From Clostridia bacterium (lineage in GTDB: Bacteria; Bacillota; Clostridia; Oscillospirales; Acutalibacteraceae), in the NCBI GenBank assembly GCA_017399065.1, contig JAFQEL010000021.1:1-41382 (forward strand): 41,382 bases of DNA, given 5' to 3'. A program made the position numbers and the translations under genes. Shown here in pieces: positions 23,989 to 33,143 of this stretch. The notes beneath the pieces are model-generated. The model had not been told where the DNA came from and did not search any database. It saw nothing but the letters and a program-made list of their open reading frames with translations. Positions within the stretch are counted from its first letter, which is position 1. Every line of letters starts with the position of its first letter.

Positions 23989-25068
23989 TTAAAGCCGCTC
24001 TACGGTGACGTCGAGGTCTGCGATGCGGCTGATGTTTTCTTCGTCACAGCAGGTGATGAATACCTGCCTGTTTTCAAAATGACTCACAACGTATTTCTGC
24101 CGTTGCGGGTCAAGCTCGCTGAATACGTCGTCGAGCAGGATTACGGGCTCTTCACCCGTAACCTGCGTGATTATGTTTGCCTCTGCGAGTTTGAGTGAAA
24201 GTGCGGCAGAGCGTTGCTGACCCTGCGAGCCGAAAAGACGGGCGCTGTTGCCCGACAGCTCTATTGAGAAATCTTCACGGTGAGCACCGACGCTTGTTAT
24301 ACAGCGCTCGGCATCGCTCTCACGTTTTTCCTGCAACGCTTTGAGCAGGCTTTCGGCAATCTCTTTTTTGCCGCTTGCCTTTTCTCTTGCGTATTCTTTA
24401 TATTTCAGCCCGAGCCTTTCCTTGCCTGATGATATTTCGTCATATGCCGTGCAGGCATAATTTTTAAGTGCCTCAAGGTAATTGATTCTGCTGTCGATTA
24501 TTACCGCACCCTTTTTTGCAAGCTCCATATCCCATATGTCGAGCATTGCAAGTATGGCAGGGTTATCTCTTGCCGCACGCAGTGTAGCGTTACGCTGTGC
24601 AAGTGCCTTGTTGTATTCGAGCAGAGTTTTGGCGTAGTTCGGCCTGAGCTGGCTGATTGCTATGTCAATAAATTTTCTTCGCTCCTCAGGGCCTTCCTTT
24701 ACTATTGCGAGGTGGAGAGGAGTGAACACAACGGCTGTAAATTCGCCCATCATTTTTCTGCCCGAGGGCAGTGCGATGCCGTTGAGCGATATGTGACGCT
24801 TTTCGTCAATTTTTATTTCAGCTTCCTTATTGCGGTTGCCCGAGAAAAATTCCATTTTAAGTTTTGCTTCATCACATCCGAAGCGTACAACATCCTTATC
24901 ACGTATGCTGCGGAAGCTGCGGCAACCCGTGAAAAGCCAGATGCTTTCGATAAGGTTTGTTTTGCCCAGACCGTTTTCACCGCAAATTATGTTGACCCCG
25001 CCGCCCGGGAAATACTCCTTGGCGGCGAGGTTGCGGTAGTTTTCGGTTTTCAGGCTTAAAACCTTCAT
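23989..25068 (-). CDS. recF: DNA replication and repair protein RecF
   Basis: A 359-residue RecF of usual length, an SMC-like ATPase that helps load RecA at gapped DNA. Walker A is GENGLGKT (about residues 30-37). The ABC signature lies in [18 protein letters not shown] (about 279-296) and Walker B in [12 protein letters not shown] (about 308-319). It starts 2 bp after the stop of the upstream acyltransferase-like gene. In many bacteria recF sits between dnaN and gyrB near the origin; here it lies with an acyltransferase-like gene and a uracil-DNA glycosylase, and no dnaA, dnaN or gyrB is nearby. Confidence 0.95.
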   Translation of the reverse strand: MKVLSLKTENYRNLAAKEYFPGGGVNIICGENGLGKTNLIESIWLFTGCRSFRSIRDKDVVRFGCDEAKLKMEFFSGNRNKEAEIKIDEKRHISLNGIALPSGRKMMGEFTAVVFTPLHLAIVKEGPEERRKFIDIAISQLRPNYAKTLLEYNKALAQRNATLRAARDNPAILAMLDIWDMELAKKGAVIIDSRINYLEALKNYACTAYDEISSGKERLGLKYKEYAREKASGKKEIAESLLKALQEKRESDAERCITSVGAHREDFSIELSGNSARLFGSQGQQRSAALSLKLAEANIITQVTGEEPVILLDDVFSELDPQRQKYVVSHFENRQVFITCCDEENISRIADLDVTVERL

Positions 25069-25070
25069 AG

Positions 25071-25994
25071 TTATCTGATTATCTTACCTTTATCAAAGAG
25101 GATTACGCCGAAGCCGTGGCCTGTCTTGCCGCCTGCTTCAACAAATTCTGCGAATGCTCTGCGAAGTGAATTGTCTCTGGGCCACTGTTCAACGGGCAGA
25201 TCGGAGAAACGGTCGAAAATTCTCCAGCCGTCGTTGAATTCTTCTTTTTCTTCCTGCTCAAGAATCTCAAAATCACGGATGAATTTTGCAGTGTTGCTCT
25301 TTTCGGGTAAGAAGTCGAGATACTTGTCGTAAAGAAGCCATGAGCCGCAGCCGAAAAGAATCGGGCCGCCGTTGAATTCATCCTTGAAGAATTCCTGTGC
25401 CTGATTATATGCGTCAAATCTTACCTCGTCTGTCAGCGGTACGCCTGATGAGGGAATGTGGAAGTTGACATATTTATCGCCTGCGTGGAGCACGTGACCG
25501 CTTGAGAGCACCTTGCCGTCGTGCTTTTCGTCAAGCTCACGCATCTCAAACTGGAATCTGCCAAGCGCAAAACGGTCAATTTCAAACTGACCGTGGAACC
25601 AGCCGCCGACGAATGTGCCCCAGCAGTTTTCGCAGTTACGGCACTCGATGAGCTTATACTTGAGGTCGCACATATGGTCGTAGTACATCTTGTCGGAGAG
25701 ACCCTTCTCACGGTAACGGCGAAGAAGCTCCTCACCGCAACAGAGCAGGAATGCCATATGCATTGTCGGTGCAGGCTTCTCCATCTTTACTGCGAGCTTT
25801 GTTACCTTTTCGAGCGCCTTGCCAAGCTCGTCTGCCCACGGGAACATATATTCTTCGTAGATTGCATCGAGTTCGTCGCCCCACTCTTTGTTGGCGTCAA
25901 GCTGCTCAAACACTCTTGTAAAGCAGTACTGTGCTTCCTCGGGGAAGCCGATTTTTTTCATTAAATCACGGTTGAATTCGGAGTTGTGAAGCAT
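25071..25994 (-). CDS. Putative acyltransferase-domain protein (GNAT-like C-terminus)
   Basis: A 307-residue protein that resembles the two-part family annotated as acyltransferase-domain proteins, with an N-terminal helical part and a GNAT-like C-terminal part. This recognition rests on overall look (for example GTFVGGWFHGQFEIDRFALGR, cited in part as the GGWFHGQFEIDRF stretch near residue 137) and is moderate. There is no signal peptide. The start at 25994 (MLHNSEF) follows an AGAGGA site; the frame up to 26138 crosses repeat sequence. It is only 2 bp from recF, so the three genes 25994-23399 are surely co-transcribed. Its substrate and any link to DNA repair are unknown. Confidence 0.62.
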   Translation of the reverse strand: MLHNSEFNRDLMKKIGFPEEAQYCFTRVFEQLDANKEWGDELDAIYEEYMFPWADELGKALEKVTKLAVKMEKPAPTMHMAFLLCCGEELLRRYREKGLSDKMYYDHMCDLKYKLIECRNCENCWGTFVGGWFHGQFEIDRFALGRFQFEMRELDEKHDGKVLSSGHVLHAGDKYVNFHIPSSGVPLTDEVRFDAYNQAQEFFKDEFNGGPILFGCGSWLLYDKYLDFLPEKSNTAKFIRDFEILEQEEKEEFNDGWRIFDRFSDLPVEQWPRDNSLRRAFAEFVEAGGKTGHGFGVILFDKGKIIR

Positions 25995-26045
25995 AGTTGA
26001 TAATATCCTCTCTATGTTTAATATAAAATATTTAAAGAACACTTT

Positions 26046-26236
26046 GGCGATATATAAAATGCGATATAACCTCACTTGCGTTCGGTTGCGATATAAATCC
26101 CTTTGTGTTTTTTGGCATATGCCTACGGCGTATGTCAAAAAACATATCGCACCGAAGGTATATCGCGTTGCAAAGCAACATATCGCAAATCCCGTAAGGG
26201 ATTTATATCGTGTAAATTTATTGAAAATAAATTTAC
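26046..26236. repeat. GCGATAT-type hairpin array between GH127 and acyltransferase genes
   Basis: Hairpins joined by GCGATATA then ATATCGC. They include the long hairpin around 26106-26143, ACC/GGT (loop GAA), GTTGC/GCAAC (loop AAA) and AAATCCC/GGGATTT (loop GTAA). The last stem has 11-bp arms GTAAATTTATT (26212-26222) and AATAAATTTAC (26226-26236) with loop GAA and contains the stop codon of the GH127 gene (26233-26235). Confidence 0.9.
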
Positions 26237-28032
26237 TTTCTGGTCAGCCAGATTAGCATATCTGTTTCGCCTCTGTTAGCGTATGCGTAATAGGGAATGA
26301 GCTTGATTTTCTGTTCGGTGAAGCTGTCGGAGTAGTCAAAGTAAAGCTCATCACTCTCGGGCTGAATAAAGCCGTCAAGCTCAATAGCGGTAACGCCGAG
26401 AGCCTCGTCTTTTGTAAGCTTTGCAGGTGCTGTCGGGTCAACGAAAAGTGCACGCAGCGGAAGCGGATTGTCAACACCCTCTGCACAGTAGACGATGGGT
26501 CCTCGCTGTACGGCGAGCCTGCCTGCACACTGACGCACCATTCTGTTTGCCTGAACAAAACGTACGGGCATATCGAGCACGTACTCGATTACCTCGCCGT
26601 CTGTAACGTCAATATAAATATAACCTTCTGCGTTCACTTCGGCTGTTTTGTTCAGCGTATAGCTCCTGCACCACGAGGGCAGGCGGAGTGCAAGAGTAAA
26701 ATTGCCCTTGCAGGTGATTTTTATTTTACCGCATTCGGGGTAAGCTGTTTCAACCGAAATCTTCTTGCCGTCGTCCTCAAAATCGCCGCAGATAAACTGG
26801 TGAAGCCAGAGTGTGCTTTCGTTTGCGGAGCAAGCGTATTCGCCGATTGAAGCAATAAGCCTTGTTACATTGGGCGGACAGCAGGAGCAGCTGAAAACCT
26901 CAAGTCGCTGTGTTATCGGGTAAAACGGACGGTGACGGTTATCGTGCGGATTGTTGATACCGATAAGGTCAACCTCAATTGAGTTGTCATAGAAGAATGA
27001 CTTGCCGTCGAGCGACAGACCGCAGAGGAAGCCGTTGTAAAGAGCAAGCTCAGCAATATCCGCATATTTTCTGTCGGGCTTGATTGCGTACATACGCTGT
27101 GCAAAAAGTATAAGGCCGATATCTGCACAGGTTTCGCAGTAGGATGAAGTCTCGGGAAGGTCATAATCTCCGAGGAATGCTTCGCCCACGCAGGTCTGAC
27201 CGATGCCGCCTGTGATATACATACGCTTCTTTGCCATTGAGTCAAAGAGAGTGTCTGCAGCATCAAAAAGAGTTTCGTCGCCGAATGCCGCCGCAAGGTC
27301 AGCCATTGCGCAGTAGAGGTAAACGGCACGCACGCTGTGACCTACAGCGTCCTTCTGCTCTCTTACGGGCATATGTGCCTGAGTGTATTCGTCGCACTCC
27401 TGACCTCGTATGTCTACAAAGTGCTTGCTTAAATCAAGGTATCTTTTTTCGCCCGTAGTCTTCCAGAGCTTGACGAGTGCAAGCTCAATTTCTTCGTGAC
27501 CGGGGCTCTCAAACTCTGCCCACTTTTCGGTTACAAATGCCTTTTCGATCATATCGGCATAGTCGCACATAAGGCGGAGGAATTTATCCTTGCCGGTAGC
27601 ATTGTAGTAGGCAACAGCCGCCTCCATAAGGTGACCTGCACAGTACAGCTCGTGGTCGTAGCGTGCAGTGAAACGGTCTTCGGGCTGGAAGAGTGTGTAG
27701 CAGATGTTAAAGTAGCCGTCGTCCCAACGCTTTGCCTCGATGAGGTCAACAACCTCGTCGATGATTTTTTCAAGCTCGGGTGACGGAGTTTTTTCTGTTA
27801 TGTATGCGGCACTTTCCATCCATTTTGCAATATCCGAATCCCAGAAAATGTGGGGCTGATTCGGGTCGCCGTCCTTCCAGTCAAGTCGGAAAGCATCGAA
27901 ACGTCCTGTATCTTTAAATCTGTTGTATACGCTGTGAATTGTGACTTCACGGTTGAGCTTCTGCTTGTCTGCCCAGAAGCCGCCGGTTACAGCCGTGTTT
28001 TTAAGAGAAACTGTTTTGCTTACGGTTTGCAT
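26233..28032 (-). CDS. Beta-L-arabinofuranosidase, glycoside hydrolase family 127
   Basis: A 599-residue GH127 enzyme, expected to release L-arabinofuranose from plant glycans. GH127 uses a zinc-bound Cys nucleophile. The expected set is visible: zinc ligands Glu300 and Cys302 (in SYCETC), the Cys384-Cys385 pair in FSCSCCPPN (first is the likely nucleophile), and Glu284 in CVGEAF sixteen residues before Glu300, matching the spacing of the acid/base residue in HypBA1. The start at 28032 is chosen because AGAGGTG lies 8 bp upstream; the GTG at 28044 lies on that site. No signal peptide, so it acts in the cytoplasm. It diverges from the GH106-like gene. Confidence 0.93.
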   Translation of the reverse strand: MQTVSKTVSLKNTAVTGGFWADKQKLNREVTIHSVYNRFKDTGRFDAFRLDWKDGDPNQPHIFWDSDIAKWMESAAYITEKTPSPELEKIIDEVVDLIEAKRWDDGYFNICYTLFQPEDRFTARYDHELYCAGHLMEAAVAYYNATGKDKFLRLMCDYADMIEKAFVTEKWAEFESPGHEEIELALVKLWKTTGEKRYLDLSKHFVDIRGQECDEYTQAHMPVREQKDAVGHSVRAVYLYCAMADLAAAFGDETLFDAADTLFDSMAKKRMYITGGIGQTCVGEAFLGDYDLPETSSYCETCADIGLILFAQRMYAIKPDRKYADIAELALYNGFLCGLSLDGKSFFYDNSIEVDLIGINNPHDNRHRPFYPITQRLEVFSCSCCPPNVTRLIASIGEYACSANESTLWLHQFICGDFEDDGKKISVETAYPECGKIKITCKGNFTLALRLPSWCRSYTLNKTAEVNAEGYIYIDVTDGEVIEYVLDMPVRFVQANRMVRQCAGRLAVQRGPIVYCAEGVDNPLPLRALFVDPTAPAKLTKDEALGVTAIELDGFIQPESDELYFDYSDSFTEQKIKLIPYYAYANRGETDMLIWLTRK

Positions 28033-28071
28033 ATCGGTTTTCACCTCTTATGATTAGTAAAATTTGCCAAA

Positions 28072-28092
28072 AATATATTTGACAAATATATT
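28072..28092. promoter_or_regulatory. Perfect palindrome, candidate operator
   Basis: A perfect 10-1-10 inverted repeat (arms AATATATTTG and CAAATATATT) that covers the -35 box of the plus-strand promoter at 28079. Its place between two divergent glycosidase genes suggests a regulator site controlling one or both; the regulator is not in the window. Confidence 0.55.
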
Positions 28093-28107
28093 ATAATACT
28101 CTAATAT
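28079..28107 (+). promoter_or_regulatory. Promoter of the GH106-like gene
   Basis: TTGACA (28079-28084), 17-bp spacer, TAATAT (28102-28107). A near-ideal sigma-A promoter about 70 bp before the ATG at 28179. Confidence 0.75.
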
Positions 28108-28108
28108 A

Positions 28109-28137
28109 ACTATATAGAAGATATGCCGTTTTGTCAA
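28109..28137 (-). promoter_or_regulatory. Promoter of the GH127 gene
   Basis: On the minus strand TTGACA (28137-28132), 17-bp spacer, TATAGT (28114-28109), about 77 bp before the ATG at 28032. It lies back to back with the plus-strand promoter, one base pair apart, so polymerases on the two would interfere. An inverted repeat CCGTT/AACGG (28126-28140) overlaps its -35 box. Confidence 0.7.
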
Positions 28138-28178
28138 CGGATAATAACGGATATTTTTATAAATAAGGAGGTCAACTT

Positions 28179-31100
28179 ATGCTTTACAAGAAAAACTCCG
28201 CACCTATGACTCAGGATTTATTCCGCAATCCCACCAGTGAATACCGTGCCACACCTTTCTGGGCATGGAACTGCGAGCTGAATCAGGAGCTTCTTGACCG
28301 TGAGATCGGCTACATGCATGATATGGGCTTCGGCGGATTTCATATGCACGTGCGTGTCGGTATGTCAACCGAATATCTGTCGGATGATTTTATGAGCCTT
28401 ATCAAAGGCTGTGTAAACACCGCAAAGAATAAAAAGATGCTCGCCTGGCTTTACGATGAGGATAAATGGCCCTCAGGCTTTGCAGGCGGACTTGTTACAA
28501 AAAAGAAAGAGAACAGAGAGAAATATCTGCTCTTTACACGTAAAGGTTACGGTACGGGTAAAGACTCTTCCAACGATTCTTCCGCCAACGCAGTGCGTGA
28601 GGAAAACGGTTACCTGCTTGCACGCTACGAGGTTGAGCTTGACAGCAACGGCTGCCTTAAGAGCTACCGCCGCCTTGCAGATGATGAGCAGAGCGAAAAC
28701 TGCTGGTACGCCTACTGCGAAACTCAGGGTGAATCCGATTGGTTCAATCTGCAGACTTATGTTGACTCTTTGTCGCCCGAGGCAATGACAGATTTTATCA
28801 ACATAACACACGAACGATATAAGGAGTGCATCGGCGACGATTTCGGTGAGGCAGTGCCCGCAATCTTCACCGATGAGCCGCAGGTTGCACGCAAGAAAAT
28901 GTTCGGCAAGGCAATTGGCGATACAGACGCGTTTCTTCCTTATACAACCGACTTTGCCGATACATACCGTGAGATGTACGGTGAAGATCTTTTCGATAAA
29001 CTGCCTGAGCTCTTCTGGGAGCTTCCCGAGGGCAAGGTTTCAGTCACACGCTATCACTATCACGACCATATTGCCGAGCGTTTTGCTCAGGCATTTGCCG
29101 ATAATATCGGTGGCTGGTGCGATAAAAACGGCATTATGCTCACGGGTCATATGATGGCAGAGGAATCGCTCGAGAGTCAGAATGCTTCAGTCGGTGACTG
29201 TATGCGTTCTTACCGCGGCTTCGGTCTGCCGGGTATCGATATGCTCTGCGACAACCGTGAGTTCACAACTGCAAAGCAGTGTCAGTCTGCAGTTCATCAG
29301 TATGGCAGAGAGGGTATGCTCAGTGAGCTTTACGGCGTTACCGGCTGGGATTTCAAATTTACGGGTCATAAGCTCCAGGGCGACTGGCAGGCTGTGCTCG
29401 GTGTTACCGTGCGTGTGCCGCATCTCTACTGGGTTTCAATGAAGGGTGAGGCAAAGCGTGACTATCCGGCCTGTATAGGTCACCAGTCACCGTGGTATAA
29501 GGAGTATCCTTATATTGAGGATCACTTTGCCCGTGTCAACACTGCTTTGACAAGGGGCAAGCCCATAGTCCGTGTCGGTGTTATTCACCCGATTGAAAGC
29601 TACTGGCTGCGCTACGGTCCCCGTGAGCAGACCGCCGCAATCCGTGAAGAAATGAACAAGCAGTTTATGCAGCTTGCAGACTGGCTGCTCTTCAATCTTA
29701 TCGACTACAACTATATCTGCGAGGCTAACCTTCCTGCTCTGGCAAACGGCACGAAGATCGGCTGTATGCAATACGATACAATAATCGTGCCCAATCTCCT
29801 TACAGTCAGAGGCACAACACTCGAATTCCTTAAGAATTTCAAGGCAAACGGCGGCAAGGTTATCTTTGCAGGCTCTCTGCCCGAGTATGTCGATGCAGTC
29901 GAGAGCAGCGAAGCAAAGGCTTTTGCCGCAGAAAACACCGTAATCGGCTGGTCAGAAATTCAGCTTATCAACGCACTCGATGCCAACCGCGAAATTGACC
30001 TGCGTGATGACTCAGGCGAGCGTACGGATAACCATATGTATCAGCTCCGTCAGGATGACGGCTGCCGCTGGCTGTTTGTTGCACCCGTAAATCACGAGCC
30101 ATGGCACTATGCTTGCTGGAGCGAGGACTATACACTCCGTATCAAAGGTGAATACGTGCCTGAGCTGTGGAATACTATGGACGGCTCGGTTAAAACACTT
30201 GCCGCAGATTACGTCGGCGGCGATACCCTTGTTGACTTTGAGCTTTATCCGCACGACAGCGTGCTACTCAAGCTCATTCCCGGCAAGTCGGACGCAAAGC
30301 CCGTTGCCCGCAAGGAGCGTAAAGAGCTCGGATACCTGCCCTTCAAGGCAGAGGTTGAGCTTGCCGAGCCTAACGTCGCCGTGCTCGATATGCCGGAATA
30401 TAGGCTTAACGGCGGTGAGTGGAGAGCAAACGAAGAAATTCTCCGTATCGGTGACACTCTCAAGGCAGAGCTGAATATGAAAAACGAGATTGCAGGCGGT
30501 GCACAGCCGTGGCTCTTCGGCAAGCAGGAAGAAACGGAGCAAGTAGACCTTAAGTATACCGTTTATTCCGACGTTGAAATTGAGGGTGTCAGCCTTGCGC
30601 TTGAAGACTTTGACAAGAGCTGTATCACATTCAACGGCAAGGCTGTCAATATGGTAAAGACAGGCATCTACGTTGACGATTCAATTACTACCGTCAGCCT
30701 CGGCAAGCTCGTTAAGGGTGAAAATACAATCATTTTTTCACGCTCATTCGGTAAGGTTTCAACACTTGAAGCAGTCTACCTGCTCGGTGATTTCGGTGTT
30801 GACCTCAAGGGCAGAACGTTTAAGATTACAGCTCCCGTGCGTGAGCTTGAGTTCGGCGACTGGACACGTCAGGGTCTGCCTTTCTACGGCGGCAACGTGA
30901 CCTATAAGTGCAAGGTAAACGGCAACGGCGAAGAGCTTGGTGTTATGATTCCGCACTTCGCACAGCCCGTATGTACCGTCAGCGTTGACGGCGAGCGTGT
31001 CGGCACCGTTGCACTCGCACCCTATACAGCAACGCTCGGTAAACTCAGCGAGGGCGAGCACATTGTTGAAATTACCGCCTTCGGCAACCGCTTCAACACC

Positions 31101-31256
31101 TTTGCGGCACTGCATTTGGCTGACCCTGCCACGCGCTGGTACGGTCCCGATGCCTGGAGACGAAAGGGCACACGCTGGTCTTACGAGTATAACGTAAAGC
31201 CGAGCGGAATAACGGCTGCTCCGATACTTGTACAGTTTGTCTGTGACAAACTGTAA
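28179..31256 (+). CDS. GH106-like glycoside hydrolase (possible alpha-L-rhamnosidase)
   Basis: A 1025-residue protein without a signal peptide. The N-terminal YRATPFWAWNCELNQELL and MGFGGFHMH stretches (about residues 22-55) look like the start of GH106-type catalytic domains, whose known members are alpha-L-rhamnosidases. An acidic segment AIFTDEPQ (about 228) may hold a catalytic Glu or Asp, and the C-terminus (about 880-1000) looks like a jelly-roll carbohydrate-binding fold. The family assignment is moderate. Divergence from a GH127 arabinofuranosidase fits joint breakdown of plant rhamnose/arabinose glycans. AAGGAGG precedes the ATG. The last codons and the stop lie within an 11-bp hairpin that begins a repeat array. 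Confidence 0.68.
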   Translation: MLYKKNSAPMTQDLFRNPTSEYRATPFWAWNCELNQELLDREIGYMHDMGFGGFHMHVRVGMSTEYLSDDFMSLIKGCVNTAKNKKMLAWLYDEDKWPSGFAGGLVTKKKENREKYLLFTRKGYGTGKDSSNDSSANAVREENGYLLARYEVELDSNGCLKSYRRLADDEQSENCWYAYCETQGESDWFNLQTYVDSLSPEAMTDFINITHERYKECIGDDFGEAVPAIFTDEPQVARKKMFGKAIGDTDAFLPYTTDFADTYREMYGEDLFDKLPELFWELPEGKVSVTRYHYHDHIAERFAQAFADNIGGWCDKNGIMLTGHMMAEESLESQNASVGDCMRSYRGFGLPGIDMLCDNREFTTAKQCQSAVHQYGREGMLSELYGVTGWDFKFTGHKLQGDWQAVLGVTVRVPHLYWVSMKGEAKRDYPACIGHQSPWYKEYPYIEDHFARVNTALTRGKPIVRVGVIHPIESYWLRYGPREQTAAIREEMNKQFMQLADWLLFNLIDYNYICEANLPALANGTKIGCMQYDTIIVPNLLTVRGTTLEFLKNFKANGGKVIFAGSLPEYVDAVESSEAKAFAAENTVIGWSEIQLINALDANREIDLRDDSGERTDNHMYQLRQDDGCRWLFVAPVNHEPWHYACWSEDYTLRIKGEYVPELWNTMDGSVKTLAADYVGGDTLVDFELYPHDSVLLKLIPGKSDAKPVARKERKELGYLPFKAEVELAEPNVAVLDMPEYRLNGGEWRANEEILRIGDTLKAELNMKNEIAGGAQPWLFGKQEETEQVDLKYTVYSDVEIEGVSLALEDFDKSCITFNGKAVNMVKTGIYVDDSITTVSLGKLVKGENTIIFSRSFGKVSTLEAVYLLGDFGVDLKGRTFKITAPVRELEFGDWTRQGLPFYGGNVTYKCKVNGNGEELGVMIPHFAQPVCTVSVDGERVGTVALAPYTATLGKLSEGEHIVEITAFGNRFNTFAALHLADPATRWYGPDAWRRKGTRWSYEYNVKPSGITAAPILVQFVCDKL

Positions 31257-31484
31257 CGATATAAATCCCTTGCGGGATTTGCGATATATTTTTAATATAC
31301 GCCAAAGGCATATGTTAAAAATTCGATATGTTGCTTCGCAACACGATATGCACTGCGGTGCACGAGTGGATTTATATCATACCGCAGGCGAGTGTAACGA
31401 GCCTATATTGCAATTTCTTTTATGAAATTATATCGAATTTGTGCAAGGAACAAATATATCGGGTGACCGTAAGGTCACATAATA
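31231..31484. repeat. GCGATAT-type hairpin array after the GH106-like gene
   Basis: This covers most of the gap 31257-31592. It begins inside the gene: stem TACAGTTTGTC (31231-31241), loop TGT, GACAAACTGTA (31245-31255), with the stop at 31254-31256. Hairpins AAATCCC/GGGATTT (loop TTGC), an AT-rich long one, GTTGC/GCAAC (loop TTC) and GCAC/GTGC follow. The word flips after GGATTTATATC, and the array ends with GTGACC/GGTCAC (loop GTAA). From 31505 a TGTCATTCTGAGCG repeat leads up to glpK. Confidence 0.9.
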
Positions 31485-31592
31485 AAACCTGATAATTGTT
31501 TTATATGTCATTCTGAGCGAAAGCGAAGAATCTTAACGCTCAGTTTGTACTGATATAAAGTCAGATAAACATATAATGAAAGGAAGATGACA

Positions 31593-33101
31593 GTGGCTGA
31601 ATATATTCTCGCACTCGATCAGGGCACAACAAGCTCAAGAGCGATTGCGTTTGACAAGCGCGGCAGAATTGCCGCAAGTGCGCAAAATGAATTTGAGCAG
31701 ATTTATCCGCAGGCAGGTTGGGTTGAGCACGACCCTATGGAGATTCTCTACAGTCAGTTTCATTCGATAACCTCTCTTTTTGCAAAGGGCACCGTAAAAC
31801 CCGAGGAGATCAAGGCTATCGGTATCACAAACCAGCGTGAAACCACAATTCTCTGGGATAAAACTACGGGCAAGCCCGTTTACAACGCAATTGTCTGGCA
31901 GTGCCGCCGTACAGCGGATTATTGCGAAATTCTCAAAGCAGAGGGTCTCGACGACTATATTAAGCAGCACACGGGTCTGCTTATTGATGCCTATTTCTCA
32001 GGCACAAAAATCAAGTGGATTCTCGATAATGTGCCTGCCGCAAGACAGCTTGCTGACGAGGGTAAGCTCCTTTTCGGTACGGTCGAAACCTGGCTTATCT
32101 GGAACCTTACGGGTGGCAAGGCTCACGTGACGGATTACTCGAATGCGTCACGTACTATGCTGTTTGACGTTGATAAGCTCTGCTGGGATGAATATCTCTG
32201 CGAAAAAATGGGAATACCAAGGTCGATACTTCCTCAGGCTGTACCGTCGAGCATGAATTACGGCACAGTTGCTCCCGGTATACTCGGTCTTGAAGCGCTT
32301 GCAGGTGTGCCTATCTGCGGTGCAATCGGTGACCAGCCTGCCGCTCTTTTCGGTCAGGGCTGCTTCAAACCCGGTCAGGCTAAGAATACCTACGGTACAG
32401 GCTGTTTCCTGCTTATGAATACGGGCGAAACCCGTGTTGAGTCAAAGAGTAATCTGCTTTCAGGCGTTGCCTGGGGTATTGGCGATAAGGTTGAATATGC
32501 CCTTGAAGGCTCTGCTTTCAACGCAGGCAGTGTTATCAAGTGGCTGCGTGACGAGCTTCATATGGTTGATACGGCACGCCGTTGCGACGAGCTTGCCGAA
32601 ACGGTACCCGATGCAAACGGTATCTACCTTGTACCTGCTTTCACAGGTCTCGGTGCACCTTACTGGGATATGTACGCAAGAGGCTGTATTGTCGGTCTTA
32701 CACGCGGTGTCAACCGTGCACACTTCTGCCGTGCAGTGCTCGAGAGCATAACTTACCAGATGACCGACCTGCTCGAAGCTATGACTAACGACTCGGGCAT
32801 TGAGCTCAGCGAGCTTCGTGTTGACGGCGGTGCATCCGTCAGTGATATTATGATGCAGATTCAGGCTGACCTTATCCGCACCAAGGTTGACCGTCCCAAA
32901 ACCGTTGAAACAACGGCACTCGGTGCGGCATATCTTGCAGGCCTTTGCATAGGCTACTGGAAGGATACGGCTGAAATCGAAAGCAACCGTGAGGTTGATA
33001 CCGTATTTACTCCAAAGATGGATAAGGCAGAGCGTGACAGACTCTACAAGGGCTGGAAGCGTGCTGTTGAAAGAGCCGGAAATTGGGCAGAGGAAGAATA
33101 A
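31593..33101 (+). CDS. glpK: Glycerol kinase
   Basis: A 502-residue FGGY-family glycerol kinase that phosphorylates glycerol to glycerol 3-phosphate. The N-terminal ALDQGTTSSRAI (phosphate 1) is diagnostic, followed by NQRETTILWDK and the substrate stretch IVWQCRRT. VPAFTGLGAPYWD (about residue 348) and RVDGGAS (about 411) are typical of GlpK. The GTG at 31593 is preferred, as AAAGGA lies 8 bp upstream; the ATG at 31587 is only 2 bp from it. No glpF, glpD or glpO is nearby. The following genes (LDH2-type dehydrogenase, malic enzyme) suit general carbon metabolism. Confidence 0.95.
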   Translation: MAEYILALDQGTTSSRAIAFDKRGRIAASAQNEFEQIYPQAGWVEHDPMEILYSQFHSITSLFAKGTVKPEEIKAIGITNQRETTILWDKTTGKPVYNAIVWQCRRTADYCEILKAEGLDDYIKQHTGLLIDAYFSGTKIKWILDNVPAARQLADEGKLLFGTVETWLIWNLTGGKAHVTDYSNASRTMLFDVDKLCWDEYLCEKMGIPRSILPQAVPSSMNYGTVAPGILGLEALAGVPICGAIGDQPAALFGQGCFKPGQAKNTYGTGCFLLMNTGETRVESKSNLLSGVAWGIGDKVEYALEGSAFNAGSVIKWLRDELHMVDTARRCDELAETVPDANGIYLVPAFTGLGAPYWDMYARGCIVGLTRGVNRAHFCRAVLESITYQMTDLLEAMTNDSGIELSELRVDGGASVSDIMMQIQADLIRTKVDRPKTVETTALGAAYLAGLCIGYWKDTAEIESNREVDTVFTPKMDKAERDRLYKGWKRAVERAGNWAEEE

Positions 33102-33143
33102 TTTTATTTGCCGTAAAATTTAATATTGCAAGGAGTGCATAGT

